From positions 1,488,001 to 1,552,000 of the forward strand of contig JAVTVX010000010.1 of the NCBI GenBank assembly GCA_033439265.1: a DNA stretch of 64,000 bases, written 5' to 3'. The notes under the pieces were generated by a model. That model was given only the letters and a program-made list of their open reading frames with translations. It was not told the origin of the DNA and made no database searches. Positions 24,332-36,787 of this stretch are shown piece after piece. This stretch comes from Dillenia suffruticosa. Its lineage: Eukaryota; Streptophyta; Magnoliopsida; Dilleniales; Dilleniaceae. A program made the translations under genes and the position numbers. How positions within the stretch are numbered: position 1 is the stretch's first letter; every line of letters starts with the position of its first letter.

Positions 24332-24521
24332 GGGCTGTATGCCCGGCCGACTTTATGATATTATGTTTTGGGCTGTATGCCCGGCCGACTTTGTGATATT
24401 ATACATTGGGCTGTATGCCCGGCTGACGTTATGATATTATGCATGGGGCTATATGCCCGGCTGATCTGGTGATGGGATGCATGGGGCTACGTGCCCGGCT
24501 GATATGATATTGTGATCCGTA
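24332..24521 (+). repeat. 38-bp tandem repeat, five units, in solo LTR
   Basis: GGGCTGTATGCCCGGC starts at 24332, 24370, 24408, 24446 and 24484, a spacing of exactly 38 bases. Units contain the imperfect hairpin GGGCTGTATGCCC. It has no spacers, so it is not a CRISPR array. Confidence 0.9.
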
Positions 24522-25635
24522 GCTACGAAGGACATCTGGTAGAGGCACCCCTTGTGTCCGGATACGCTTCGGCCGGAGGTATCCGCCAGATTGTCGTGTG
24601 TATGGGTGTCCCAGGTTTACCCTCATCGGAGAGGACGTTGAGTACGGCTCCGTCTAGCACCAGGCGGGGGCACCATACGCGGCTGACTAGTTATATGTAC
24701 ACTATATACTTTTTACAGGCTAGTTGGGGTAGCCTGTGGCCAACATTGGGGCAGAGAACCATTCTTTAATACTTGCATTTGGAAAAAAACCCCCAATGCG
24801 CCGTCCTTGGTCGAGGTAGACCATTGCCGGGAATATTTCATTGGCCGATTCTTCATGACATTGATGTAAAATTTTGGGATGCATATCTTGCTTTTTGATG
24901 TGTGCGTGTGATATATGATTTTGGAAATAACATGATCGGTTTGCACACTGTGGATATTTTCTTATCTATGCTTTGACACTCCAAATTCACCTCGATATTG
25001 ATAGTATGATGTCAATCCCCTCACTTACTGAGTATCCTCCCATAGATACTCATCCCTCACTTTCTTTCCCACAGGATTAGTGTTGGATCGAGGAGACACC
25101 ACTGGGCTTGGGTATGGATATTTTCCATCTCTTCCGCTACGATGATTGGTGATATTGTTATGTATTGGAGATTTTAGTTTGACCATTCCATTTATCTAAA
25201 TTTTTGGGATGACTGTATAAATTATGGACTTTTATTCGTGAAACTTTCGTGTTGATTTATTCCATTGCATTGAGACATTTGTAAATATTTAAAAATAACT
25301 TGGGAATTTATTTTATATATGCGTAGAATTTAAGTCCGCTCGGTGTGGCGGCTGCTCATGCTCTAGTTGGGCATGACAGTAGAGGTCTGTTGCTAAGACT
25401 GTTAGAAACTTTATAGCCTTGCGTTGTTCTGGATGTTGGCTGTGGATATTGTTGATTTTGGAGAGGCCGGGATGGCCAATTGTTTATTTTTACAGGATGA
25501 ATGTTATATACAGGTGAAATTGTACATGGGAAACCTCCGATTTATAGGGAGGTTCTGTCCGATTTTCTGTAAAAATACAGCCGGCATCCAGGGGACAACG
25601 GGCGGCTGTTCACGATCCCGGTTCGGGGCGTGACA

Positions 25636-25924
25636 CTGATGACGTGTCATGCCACGTCAACATGTTATTTGACGTAGAATCATAATGACAATTGCTTACC
25701 GACGTGTCATCAGACACGCCAATAAAACTGAAACACGTGGCATCCAGATCATCTCCAATATTTGCCCAGCTCAATAGTTAATGGACAGATTTATGCCGTT
25801 ATTAACGGAAGAACCAACAAGTAATGATTTTTGAAGTCTAAGTCCTCATCTGTAACATTTTGAAGTTTATGAATGAATTTATAAATTTAAGATAAAGTTT
25901 AAGGATATGACAAATAATAAATTC
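25636..25924 (-). repeat. Right TIR of the MULE
   Basis: Reverse complement matches 17489-17779. Its inner border is split by the solo LTR at 22777-25635. Confidence 0.85.
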
Positions 25925-25933
25925 TTAAAAGAA

Positions 25934-26020
25934 TCATAGGATAACATGCACCGTTTGACATTAAATGTCGGATCGACAACTTACACCATTTGACATTAAA
26001 TGCGTCGTCCTTGGGCCAGA
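25934..26020. repeat. Right-hand remainder of the 102-bp minisatellite
   Basis: CACCGTTTGACATTAAATG and ACTTACACCATTTGACATTA continue the array after the MULE. Removing the MULE and one 9-bp duplication rejoins a normal repeat unit. Confidence 0.8.
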
Positions 26021-27943
26021 AAATCTGACATGGTTGAAAGTGGATTTTACTAGGATAAGGTGAGCTGAACTTTGTCGTATTATATGAATAATTCATGAAA
26101 ATTTTGGATACAATTTCGAGAAATGTTTACTTTTTTACTATTTTATTTTTGAATCAAAATAATTTATTGTATTGAAAATTTTTCAAAATATTTTGTGGAT
26201 AAATTTTAATTTTATATGAACAATTTATCTTTTGACTTAATTTTTTATTTTATTTAACAAATTTAAATATTTATAATATATCTACAAGTTATACGTAATA
26301 TTTAGAAATAATATGTTTTATTTTTTGCTAAATTTTATCTATTATTTAAAAGTAAATATATTTATGCATGTATTTTTCTAAATTCTACTGATGTGAGCAA
26401 CCCACACCTCATTGGCGGTTATCGAAAGATTTCAATTGGTTCAATTCATCTTGACTGAAGGGTCTTTTAATAAAAATAATGCCATATGATTTTTAAAAAT
26501 TATTATTATATTAAAAAGCCATTCCTAATTTTAACCAAACTCATCTCCACTTTCCAAGGGAAATTCGAACCTTTTGGTTTCAATAATGCAGATGGAAGAG
26601 ATAGTTGATGTCACATGATTTTGTCAGTGATTTGATGTCATGCACCCAAACCATATGATTTGACAATTACTAAAAAATTTTGAAGCAGATTCTTTTTGAT
26701 TGGATCATATTTTGATTAGTTGAAGAAGAATCCAAAGAGTAGGAAGGCATGTGTTGATCCATCTTTAAACCTTTTTATTTAACAAAAATAAATAAACCAT
26801 GAAATTCTTGTTTTTTTTTGGTACAAATAAACCATGAAATTCTTACTCATCCATCCATGTGATAATGGGCTTCATTTCTTCTTCCTGCCCATTAGAGACC
26901 CATTTTTATAATAGGCTTGAGCCCATTGGATTCTAAAGTTAAAGGCCTCTCACTTTTTTTTTTTTTTTACTACCGCCGGTATCCGCAAATATGCTTCTAT
27001 TAATTCGGTTCAACCCTTTACGAGAGTCTTATTTAAAATCAACTCTTTCAATATAATCTTTCTCATTCTAAAGTTTTGAATTCAAGATTTAATTAAAAAA
27101 TTTAATATGTTATCCCATTAAATCAATAATTAGTTTATTTTATTTTTTTTTCTATAATTTTATATAAAAAAAATCATACTTAATTGTAATCCTACTGCCC
27201 ATATAGTTATCTCATGAGAGGGCAACCATTATCTTTACCTGATGCAGAACGGAAACGTGAATGAATTGGTTCAGCACAAATTCTTTTTTTTTTTTTTTTT
27301 TTTTGATTACACAATCCCCTTGGGAACAGTTCAGCACAAATTCTAATGCTTCAAAGAGGATTCCACCTCAAAAGATAGAAAACTCAAGTAGGGTTGAGGG
27401 AAAATTTTCAAAAATATATAGCCTAAAGGCTCCAACATGAAATAGGAAACTAATAACCCTTCTACACTCGTACTAGAGTTCTAGAAACCTAGTTGACCAA
27501 ATAAAATAAGGATATAGAATATAAATATAAAGAACCAAAACAAACTTCAAAAGAATATATATATATATATATATATCTCGTCATGACGAGGCAAGGCAGC
27601 ACCATGCACCTTGCACTGCAGTGTGATTCTCCGCGTGCCGCCATTTTTTTCAGACCTGTTTCATACCCCTTTTACTCCCCTTTTCCACGTACCATCTGTC
27701 CTCGAAATTTACCCTTCAGCTCGAACACTTGGTATGCGAATTTGACGGCCTTCCATCCACCATTCCCTTGTGAGGGTTGTACCTCCTTAAAATTTTTGCC
27801 AAAACAAAGGTTTTAATGTTTATGTGTGGGTGATATGGGGCTGGTGATTCCCTTGCTTTAATTATCTTGAATTTCTTCATTTTGTTCATTGGTTGATTAT
27901 CTATATTTGAGTACGGCAGTTGATCTGTCTTCATATTATGCAG
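26021..27943. other. Intergenic sequence with a decayed SINE
   Basis: AT-rich. A minus-strand relic of the tRNA-derived SINE family lies at about 26965-27140 (GGTATCCGCAAATATGCTTC... to ATTAAATCAATAATTAG). There are poly-T runs at 26950 and 27285 and an AT microsatellite at 27556-27577. The N-terminal GHKL exons expected for the next gene are not seen here. Confidence 0.45.
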
Positions 27944-28085
27944 GCGTTAATTTGGTGGAAGATGAGTACTGGGCTTTCTATAGAGATCTCATCATCAATG
28001 AAGGACCAAAACTATGTGATATTGCAAGCTTGATATAGATACACCGGTATGATCTTGTATATGTATTTGAAATATTGATAAATAG

Positions 28086-28264
28086 ACTAACACTTATTGG
28101 CGTAGATGGAATAGACACTTTCGTTACTTAACTAGGTCGGGAGTTCGACTCCCCCCAGACACGGAAAAAATAATGTTGGGAGACCCGCCCCTCAAAAATT
28201 GGGCCTTGCCGCAGTCCATCTAGATTAGTCGAGATAAATATCTGGATACTGAGTACCAAAAAAA
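28086..28264 (+). mobile_element. tRNA-derived SINE with 17-bp target duplication
   Basis: A perfect 17-bp duplication (GAAATATTGATAAATAG, 28069-28085 and 28265-28281) flanks a 179-bp body. The body has a B box (GGGAGTTCGACTCCC) and ends GAGTACCAAAAAAA. It lies in an intron of the TOP6B copy. Confidence 0.9.
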
Positions 28265-30058
28265 GAAATATTGATAAATAGGGTTTTGATTGTTCATATA
28301 ATTTTTTTTTACATATTTTTTTCTTCTCCTGGTGTCTAATGTTGTCACATATTTATATATGACATGGTGTTTTTGTTCACATTTTTCAGAATCGTTCCTC
28401 ATCTACATCTTCATGAGAAGAGAGACAACAAGGATAGATGGCATGGAGCTGAAATTCAAGTTGTCATTGCAGGGAACTGGACAACTTACCAAGTATATGC
28501 ATTTTAGTGGCCCTGTTTCTAGTTAATTCATCAAAAATAAAGATTTTCTCTGATGCGTCATTGCTGTACCATTTGGCTCAAGTGATTGAGCACCCAGTGC
28601 CTGTATCATCATTTGTTCCTTGGTCTTATAACCATCCTTTTCTGTCTGCAATCAAAAGTGTTGCACCACATGCGTCAAATCGCTGTTATAACCTCTTATG
28701 CACAATTTCTTTTTAAATTTGTTTCTGATACAACCGAGTAAATTCAACCCCATCCTTCCATACTTTCACAGTGTTCATGTCTAATGACTACATATTCCAT
28801 TACTTTGATTGTAATTTCTACGCGGTAAAAGTCTCACCATAAGATTCGTAAGAAGAACAGATGCAATGCTTCCAGTGCGTTAGGAGACAAAGTATCATCC
28901 TTCTGCTGTTGATTTACTTTTTATCAAGTGCCTCATTACAGAAACCTCAAAACAAACACTTCTGCAGTTTCTTCAGCATGAATTTGTAAATATTGGAAAA
29001 TCCCTTGCTGAACGCTTAATTGGTAAGATTCATTTCTAACATTATATATTTTGATTGTTGATTTGCTTTTATATGGATTCCACAGGTTATGCTGAACCAA
29101 AGAAAAATTCTTGAAGTGACTTTTCCTTGTAAGGAAATATTGACCAAGAGTATTTCATCTTTTAATTCAGGGTGTTCTGTAGAGGAATTTAGGAGTGGTG
29201 CTTAATTTGTTTTCTCGGCTGATGCCATGGTAAACTAGAAAGTTTAATTGACTTTGCAACTTGAGTCCAATTATTAGAAAAGCCACTTAATCGCTTGTCT
29301 GCATTTTATAGTAATTGGTCATATAGAGAAGTGGTTGGGCGATCAGGGGAGGGCATCGGCCGAATTCTCATACATATATTTACAATGGAAATCTTCATAT
29401 CGAAAATCTTAAGATGAATTTTGTTTATGTATATTCACAACAAATTCCTGGTCATGATGCTACGTATGATTTCAGAAACAATACAAGGCTTTTCCCTTTT
29501 GTCCTCCGGTTTGCCAAATTTGCACACCATGTCAACTGGATATTTCCATTTAATGGGATCTTTTGTTGAACTTGCCATCTTTTTGGGTGCTTCATATCAA
29601 CTCTCTCTCCCCCCCTGTGTTTGTATAAAAGAAGAATAATCTAGTTCACCTATATGGAGTAAAATAATCTGGACCATGGTACAAAGCTTATGACCATAAG
29701 GCTTTCTTCTGTAACAACTACTGATCATAAAATTAGTAACTAATTATAGTTAATAGGAATAGTGAGTGGTTAATTGTGATTGATAGATTAGTTAGTAATT
29801 AAAAAGATTTGGTTAGTAGTTAAATGAAATGGTTAGTAAAATTAGTATAAATAATAGTTTTTAAAACATGTAAAGAGATGTATTGAAATGGTATTGAAAA
29901 CTCTCCCTTGTATTCTCTCTCTATATCTCTCTCTCTATCTCTCTTTCTCTCCTTCTTCTCTCCCTAATCTCTCTCTTTCTCTCGTATTCTTTCTTTACCC
30001 TACTTGGATTGTGATAAATTAGTATCAGAGCATACGAATTCTTGGCTTATATTGAAAA

Positions 30059-30286
30059 ATGGCAGAAGAGATTAGGTATGAAGCCATCGAAGAGGAAGCC
30101 TTCTATGAAGCCATCGAAGAGGAAGCCTTCTATGAAGCCATCGAAGAACATCTCAGAACGCAAGAAATTATAATACAAGAAATGGTTGTAGAAATTAAAG
30201 AATATCATTTGCATGTTGACAAGAAATTGGAGAAAATCAACCAAATGATTGACAAACAAAATCAAAGGATTGATGCACAAAACTAA
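30059..30286 (+). pseudogene. Short gag-like frame of first compound unit
   Basis: 75 codons: three near-copies of YEAIEEEAF, then a coiled coil (KKLEKINQMIDKQNQRID). Resembles the start of gag in plant Ty3 elements but ends early. No zinc knuckle or enzyme domain follows. Confidence 0.5.
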
Positions 30287-31564
30287 AGGATTGATACTTA
30301 TATGGCAAGTACCGATGAAAATTCAACAATTTATTGAAAATGTATGGTATCAAAGAGGATATCAAAGCTCTGGTGGAAATAGAGCAAGAAAATGAAAAGA
30401 AATTGGAAAGTAATAAAACAAATTAAATGGTAGAAGAAGCAATACCAAAATCCATGAAAAAAGCAAGGTATTGAATCACTTTCAAAATCTCTCATTTTAT
30501 CTACTACTGGTGAAAAAATATTGAGAGTAGAAAATTTTCAAATATCCAAGAAAGAAGAGTCTTGCATATCCAAGAAATAAGGGTTTTGCATAATCAAGAA
30601 AGAAGTTGTTGATAGTGAGTTCTTGCCAATCCCTCCAAAAATTGAATATTTGGTATCATCGAACCAAATCTTTCGTAAAAAAAAAAAAGTTCAAGAAAAG
30701 ATTTTTTCAAGTTTCCTCATCCCTTCTTTTCTCTCATTATTCTCATTACAATTCAAGTTACATTTATTGTTCGTTTCCATCATCTTATCTTTCAACACAA
30801 ATGTAAATCTTAGTATAAGATTTATGAATTCAAATCTCAATTCTTGATTTTCTATCCTTGAGGACAAGGATGTTTTCAAAGAAGGAAAATATTGTAACAA
30901 TTACTAATCATAAAATTAATAGTTAATCATAATTAATAAGAATAGTTAGTGATTGATTGTGATTGTTAGATTAGTTAATAATTAACAAAATTTGGTTAGT
31001 AGTTAAATAAAATGGTTAGTAAAATTATTATAAATAGTAATTTTTAAAACATATAATGATATGTATTAAAATGGTATTGAAAACTCTCCCTTGTATTCTC
31101 TCTCTCTATCTCTCTTTCTCTCTTTCTCTCTTTCTCTCCTTCTCTCCCCAATCTCTTTCTATCTCTTATATTCTTTCTTTACTCTACTTGGGTTGTGACA
31201 ATATTGTAACAACTATGGTTAATAATTAATCATAGTTAGAAATATTAATTAGTAGTTAATATATTAGTTAGTAGTTAGTAAAAATAGTTAAATAATTAGT
31301 AAAAATAGTATAAATAGTAATGTCAAGACATATATTGGTATGGAATTGAATGTAAAGAAATGTAATCTCTCTTTCGATCTTGTATTCTCCCTCTCTCTCT
31401 TGTATTCTCCCTCTCTCTTCCTCTATAGTCTTTCTCTCTCTATCTCTTAATTCTCTTTCTTCTCTCTGTTTCTCTTTCTATCTCTCTCTATACATTTTCC
31501 CTCTCTAGAGTGGATTGTTATAAATTAGTGTCTGAGCCTATGAATACTTGACTAGTATTGAAAA

Positions 31565-32202
31565 ATGGTAGATGAAATTGGGTATGAAGCCATTGAAGAA
31601 GAAATTTTGTATGAAGCCATAGAAGACATCTCAAAAGGCAAGAAATTAAAATGCAAGAATTTTATTCACATGTTGACAAGAAAATGGATGAAATCGATCG
31701 GAAGATTGATGAACAAAATCGAAAATTGGATACTTTTATGGCAAGTTTTGATGACAAATTTAATATTTTATTAAAAATGTTGGGTATTGATGAGGATATC
31801 AAAACTTTAATGGAAAATGAACAAGAATATGAAAAGAAGTTAGAAACCAATGAAACAAATCAAGTGACAAATGAAACAATATCAACACACATGAAAAAAC
31901 AAGGTATTGATATATTTTTTGAGCCTTGCATTCTATTTTCTCCTAGTAAAGAAATGTTGAGATCTACTCTTAGTGAAAAAATGTTAAAGATAGAAGAAAG
32001 ATCACAAATGACTAAAGAAGAACTCATTAATGGTGATTTCTTATCAAACTTTTCAAAAGTTAAAATTTTGGGTTTCATTGAGAAAATTTCTTTATTAAAA
32101 GCAAGATTTCAATTGTCCAAGAAAGAAGTTCTTGATGGTGATTCTTATCAAAATCTCCAAAGATTGAATTTCTATTATTCGTTGGGAAAAATCATTCACT
32201 AA
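31565..32202 (+). pseudogene. Gag-like frame of second compound unit
   Basis: The frame starting at 31565 breaks after about 30 codons and continues in another frame (31651-32202). It codes a coiled coil (KKMDEIDRKIDEQNRKLD) and a Lys/Glu-rich stretch. Homologous to the frame at 30059. Confidence 0.5.
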
Positions 32203-32855
32203 AAAGAAATTCAAGAAATGTCTCTATTAAGTTTTTTCATTTCTATTTTTCTCTCACTACTCTTCATGTAACTCAAGTCATATCAATTGTTCCTTTTCAT
32301 CATCTTATCTTTCAACACAAATGCAAACCATGGTTCAAGATTTATGGATTCAAGTTTCAATTCTTGATTTTTTTTTCCATCTTTGAGGACAAGGATGTTT
32401 TTAAGGGGGAAAGTATTATAACAATTATGGTTAGTAATTAATCATAGTTAGAAATATTAATTAGTAGTTAATACATTAGTTAGTAGTTAGTAAAAATAGT
32501 TAAATATTAAGTAAAAATAGTATAAATAGTAATGTCAAGACATGTATTGGTATGCAATTGAATGTAAAGAAATGTAATCTCTCTTTCTCTCTTGTATTCT
32601 CCCTCTCTCTTTCTCTATAGTCTCTCTCTATCTCTTAATTCTCTTTCTTTCTCTCTCTATACATTTTTCCTCTCTAGAGTGGATTGTTACATCTTCCTAC
32701 CTTCACCTCCGAACCTTGCTGCTTTCACCTAGATCTGACCATTGCAGACCCAGATCTCAGATTTGTCCCTCAGATCTATCCATTCCCGGCCCAAATCCAC
32801 CTTTGTAAGCCCCAACCCCGTCAGATCTGCTCCTAGTCAACCCAGATAAAGTAGG

Positions 32856-32861
32856 GGTCTT

Positions 32862-32923
<62 letters not shown>
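32856..32923. repeat. (CT)n microsatellite in the 5' part of the LINE
   Basis: More than 30 CT units. It produces spurious Arg/Glu and Leu/Ser frames on either strand. A TTA run lies at 33157-33181. Confidence 0.9.
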
Positions 32924-32926
<3 letters not shown>

Positions 32927-35230
32927 CTCTTTGCGGCAAATCCCCTATGTCGCCTCCCCCAACCGAAGCCTTCTACCCATCCTGCTACCCCCTCTCGACC
33001 CAGATCTACCTCCCTTTGCATACCCCTTCCACCCTCCTATTTGCCTTCATTCAAAACCCCAAAGCCTCCGAAGCCTACTACCGAAGCCTCCAAAACTGAA
33101 GCCACCCAAGCCTGTCTCCAGATGTCTCCAAACTTTCGAACCCAATAACTACCAACATTATTATTATTATTATTATTATTACTACTAATATTACTTATTA
33201 TTACTAATATTAATACTAATATTATTACTATAAGTGTTATTTACTATTACTTTACTATTATAGATATATTTATATTTCATTTTAATTTATTTATTTAGTT
33301 TTAAATATCTTTCTTTTTAAGAATTCTGCCATAGTCGATCCCAAGTCCAGGTAAAGGAGTAACGTTGCGGTAGGTCGACAGTTAGCGTAAAATTTTTGTC
33401 AAATGAAAAATGAGAGACAAACATTTACAAACTTTTGGGTCGTTTCCCCCTCAGCGACGCGTTACATCGATTTCGGGTGTAGCGACAAATTAACATAGGA
33501 TCCTAGGATACGGTTAAATAAATTAGTCTATGAAAATAGAATTCGTCTAACCACTTAGAATATAGGATCTTTGACCGGCAAGTTAAGAGAGATATGAGAA
33601 ACTATGAATAGACGAAATATTTATATCATGTGTTTTCAAGAAACTAAGTGGATGTGAGAGAAAGCTAAGATTGTAGAACCTTATGGTCATAAGGTTAGGT
33701 ATACAGAGAGGGATAGAACTAAGAATTAGAGAATATGTAATAGAGATAAGAAGAAAAATAGATAGAATTATACTTGTCAAGTTAGTAGATGAAGAAAATA
33801 TAGTTAATACAGTCAGTGTGTATGCACCCCAAATAGGTACGGATGTAATTAGTAAAAGACAATTTTTTTAGGATTTAGATAAATTTATACAAACCATACC
33901 TAGTAGAGATAAGTTATTTATTGGAAGAGATTTAAATGAACATGTAGGAGAGAGGAATAAAGGATTCGAAACCGTACATGGAAACTTTGGATTTGATTAG
34001 AGGAATGAGGTAGGAGATACCATTTTAGAGTTTACCACAGTATTTGATCTGGTACTTGTAAACACCATCTTTAAGAAAAGAGAAACGCACTTAATTATAT
34101 ATAGAAGTAGATTTAATGTTAACCAAATAGATTTCTTTCTCACTAGGAGAGATGATGACATGTAAGGATTATAAAATTATACCGGGAGAGAGTGTAACAA
34201 CTCAACATAGACTTCTAGTTTTAGATATATGTGTGCCTAAAAGGCAAAGAAAGTGCCGTCCATTTGTGGAATTAAGAATTATGTAGTAGAATTTAAAATG
34301 AGAAAAGGTGAACACGTTTAGAGATAAATTAATTCAAGTAGTAAATTGATCCACTAATGGTGATTTGAAAATAATATGAAAAAAGATGTCTACTAATATT
34401 GAGAATATAGGTAGGGATGTTCTTGGTATATTTAAGGGTTAAGCCCCCATAAGCAAGGAATCATAGTGGTGAAATGAAAAAATACAAACTGTTATTCAAA
34501 TCAAACGAGAGTGTTATATGAACTTTAAAGGTAATAGTAATAGTGATACATGTGAAAAATATAAAAGTGTAAAAAAAGATGTGACAAAAATTATCTAAGA
34601 AGCAAAGAGTAGATGTATAATGAAATATACAATAGACTAGATACTAAAAATGGAGAAAGAGAGATCTATAAAATTGTCAAATTAAGGGAGAAAAAGGGAA
34701 TAGACCTAAATGGTATTAGATGTATTAAGAGCAAAACCAATAGTATACTTGTAAAGAATGAGGACATAAGAAAACATTGGAGTGATTATTTCGATCATCT
34801 CTTTAATGTTAAGAGTATAACAGATATAGAAAATATTGATATACATATAAAAGAGATTAATAGAGACTTTAACGTAAAATTCATCCCAATGAAGTTAAAG
34901 AGACTTTAAAAAGAATGAAAAGTAATAAAACCATAGGATGAGCTAGTATTCCTATAGAAGTATAAAAATGTTTGGGTGAATTTGATATATTAATATTAAC
35001 GGATATTTTCAACAAAATTTGACAAACTAAGAGTATGTCCCAAATATGGAGGGAGAGTATAATTGTACCACTATATAAGAATAAAGAAAACATACAAAAT
35101 TATTCAAACTATCGAGAAATTAAACTTATAAGCCATACAATGAAATTATGAGAGAGATTGATAAAATATAAATTGAGATTAGAGATAAATGTATCTCAAA
35201 ATCAATTTAGATTTATACCAAGAATCGGGT

Positions 35231-36787
35231 TGTCGAAACCCTCAAATTAATACTGATTTCCCCAATACAACAAACTGTAACAATAGTGGTTATCAGGTCG
35301 AATTCCAAAGGAATTAGTTAATTCAATCTCTTAGTTAGTGTAAAAAAATTAAGTTGGGGGTTTTCAAACAATTTGCTAAAATAAAATTTGCTGAATAAAA
35401 ATTAATAACCTAAAAATAAGAAACAAATCAACAATGCAAAATACTAAAATTTAAGAAGGAAATTCAATTTACCAAACTCCGATCCAAGGGTTCATATATT
35501 CGATTGTCTTATTGATCATTGGTTGAAAATATTATTCTTGCAATTCAATCATTTAACCTTAAATCTATTAGGATAGTTATAATAAATCTTATGTTTTCCT
35601 AAAGTAATTGACCAAACCCAGCAATCAATCAAAATTTATCATTAATCGACTGGACACGATAGTGTTCCATATCAAATAATGACAGCATTAAGTTCTGTGA
35701 AAACAGTTAAACCAAAATACAAATAACCAAGATAGCCGTACAATTATTTGATTTTGTTTCATCGATTTCTTAGATTAAAATGAATATCGACAAACGACCC
35801 ATAAACATATATAACCTATTTGCTACTCGTACCATTCATTCATGACAATTACGGATCACTGAAATCCTGGATACAGTAGAAAAATTGATATTGAATTAAA
35901 TTGTCAAATTAACCAATACCAATCCTTCATAAAAATAAACCAAAAATCGACGAATACTTGAATAAAAATACAAGAAATTAAATAAAATACATAACCTCAC
36001 AATAAAGAACAATCGATTAAAATTCCCCTTGAATCAGAATAAAGAAATTAGCCACTCATGGTGGTAAGTGTCAACAAAAAAATTAAAGAAAACTAAATGT
36101 TTCTAAGAAAGAAATAAAACCTAATGGAGAATGACTTCTCTCTCTTCCAGAAAATTGCAGCCGCCTCCTTGGAGTTTTCTTTGTTTATCTGCAGCAGCCC
36201 TCCCTTCTTGTGTAAAGAGTATTTGTTGTGTCCTTTATTGTGCAGCCCTTTTGTATTTAAATAAGCAAGGCAGCCGGCCCTCTTTGGAGTGTATTTCCTT
36301 GTTTTTCTCCAGCAACCCCTTTTTCTTTTTGGAAAATATATGTGTCTCTGCAGCAGCTCTCTTTTTGGAAAATAAAATATGTCTATGGTTGAATGCAACT
36401 TCTTGTGATTAAATAAGTAAGGGCAGCTGGCCCTCTTGGAATGAAATTGAGAGAATGATTGCTTTCCTTCCATGAAGACTTCTAAATCAACTAGGAGATC
36501 TAAAATTAGGTAAATTATAAAATTTTTCTCCAACTAAAAATATTTTTACTAAAAGTAAAAATATTACTAAAATGTTGAAATTAGAATTCAACCTCCACTT
36601 CTTCAAAGTCCAATAAGATGTCTTGACCCAATTAGTTTCAAAATTACCTCAGTAAGCCCAATTTGCTCCAAGTCTTCAATTTCAATCTCTTAAAAATAAA
36701 ATTCAATAAACACAACCATTAGGCCATTAAACAATCCAAAATCAAACCATAATATTAACAATAAAAATGACAATTTGTGCATTATCA
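35231..36787 (-). mobile_element. Solo-LTR-like insertion in the LINE reverse transcriptase
   Basis: The LINE RT reading frame stops at 35230 and resumes at 36788. The 1557-bp insert starts TGTCGAAACCC and ends GTGCATTATCA. Read on the minus strand it begins TGATAATGCACAAATTGTC, a start common among plant LTRs. No convincing target duplication is seen (CGGGT against TCTAC). Two related stretches around 36150-36330 contain repeated CTCCTTGGAGTTTTC-like motifs. No coding region is supported. Confidence 0.6.

Larger units (their letters stand above)
22777..25635 (+). mobile_element. Solo LTR (2859 bp) of a long-LTR Ty3/gypsy-type element
   Basis: Starts TGTAACACC and ends GGGGCGTGACA. Flanked by a perfect 5-bp duplication CTGAT (22772-22776 and 25636-25640). 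No coding region, PBS or second LTR, so it looks like a solo LTR. The first kilobase has a poly-A run, CT and CTT microsatellites and a GC-rich GAGCGCGAGCAGAGCGC repeat block (23070-23400). The middle has a 38-bp tandem repeat. The ends match those of the solo LTR at 45728-48038. Lineage assignment to long-LTR chromoviruses is inferred from length and end sequence. Confidence 0.85.
17489..25924 (-). mobile_element. Mutator-like element (MULE) with MURA and a second, convergent gene
   Basis: Long terminal inverted repeats of about 290-300 bp: left 17489-17785, right 25636-25924 (its inner few bases lie left of the solo LTR). The outer ends read GAGTTAATTACTTG and GAATTTATTATTTG. The flanking 9-bp duplication is TTAAAGGAA (17480-17488) and TTAAAAGAA (25925-25933), 8 of 9 matching. 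Inside, a MURA-type transposase runs leftward (19100-22010) and a GRF zinc-finger gene runs rightward (18118-18616). A 2859-bp solo LTR is inserted in the right TIR; without it the element is about 5.6 kb. It is inserted in the 102-bp minisatellite. Confidence 0.9.
29710..32691 (+). mobile_element. Four-LTR compound of two non-autonomous LTR retroelements
   Basis: LTRs at 29710-30016, 30893-31200, 31205-31522 and 32417-32691 all start TGTAAC or a variant and end GTGACA, GTTACA or GTTATA. The first two resemble each other most, as do the last two. Each internal part has a tRNA-Met-type binding region (AGTATCAGAGC at 30021), a short gag-like frame starting MAEEIRYEAIEEE or MVDEIGYEAIEEE with a coiled coil, and a GAGGACAAGGATGTTTT stretch plus purine tract before the next LTR. 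No pol. The outer flanks carry the same 5 bases, TCTTC (29705-29709 and 32692-32696), while the junction at 31201-31204 is only ATAT. Confidence 0.8.

Noticed and set aside
24332..24521. CRISPR-like regular repeats
   Set aside because: The 38-bp units are directly adjacent with no spacers, in a plant LTR.
28507..28716. 69-codon frame starting MALFLVNSSKIKIF
   Set aside because: It runs over intron and a TOP6B exon in the wrong frame; the real exon frame reads HHMRQIAVITSYAQFLF.
29687..33696. Inverted match CTTATGACCATAAG at 29687 and 33681, suggesting twin priming of the LINE
   Set aside because: The 14-mer is nearly self-complementary and too short to exclude chance.
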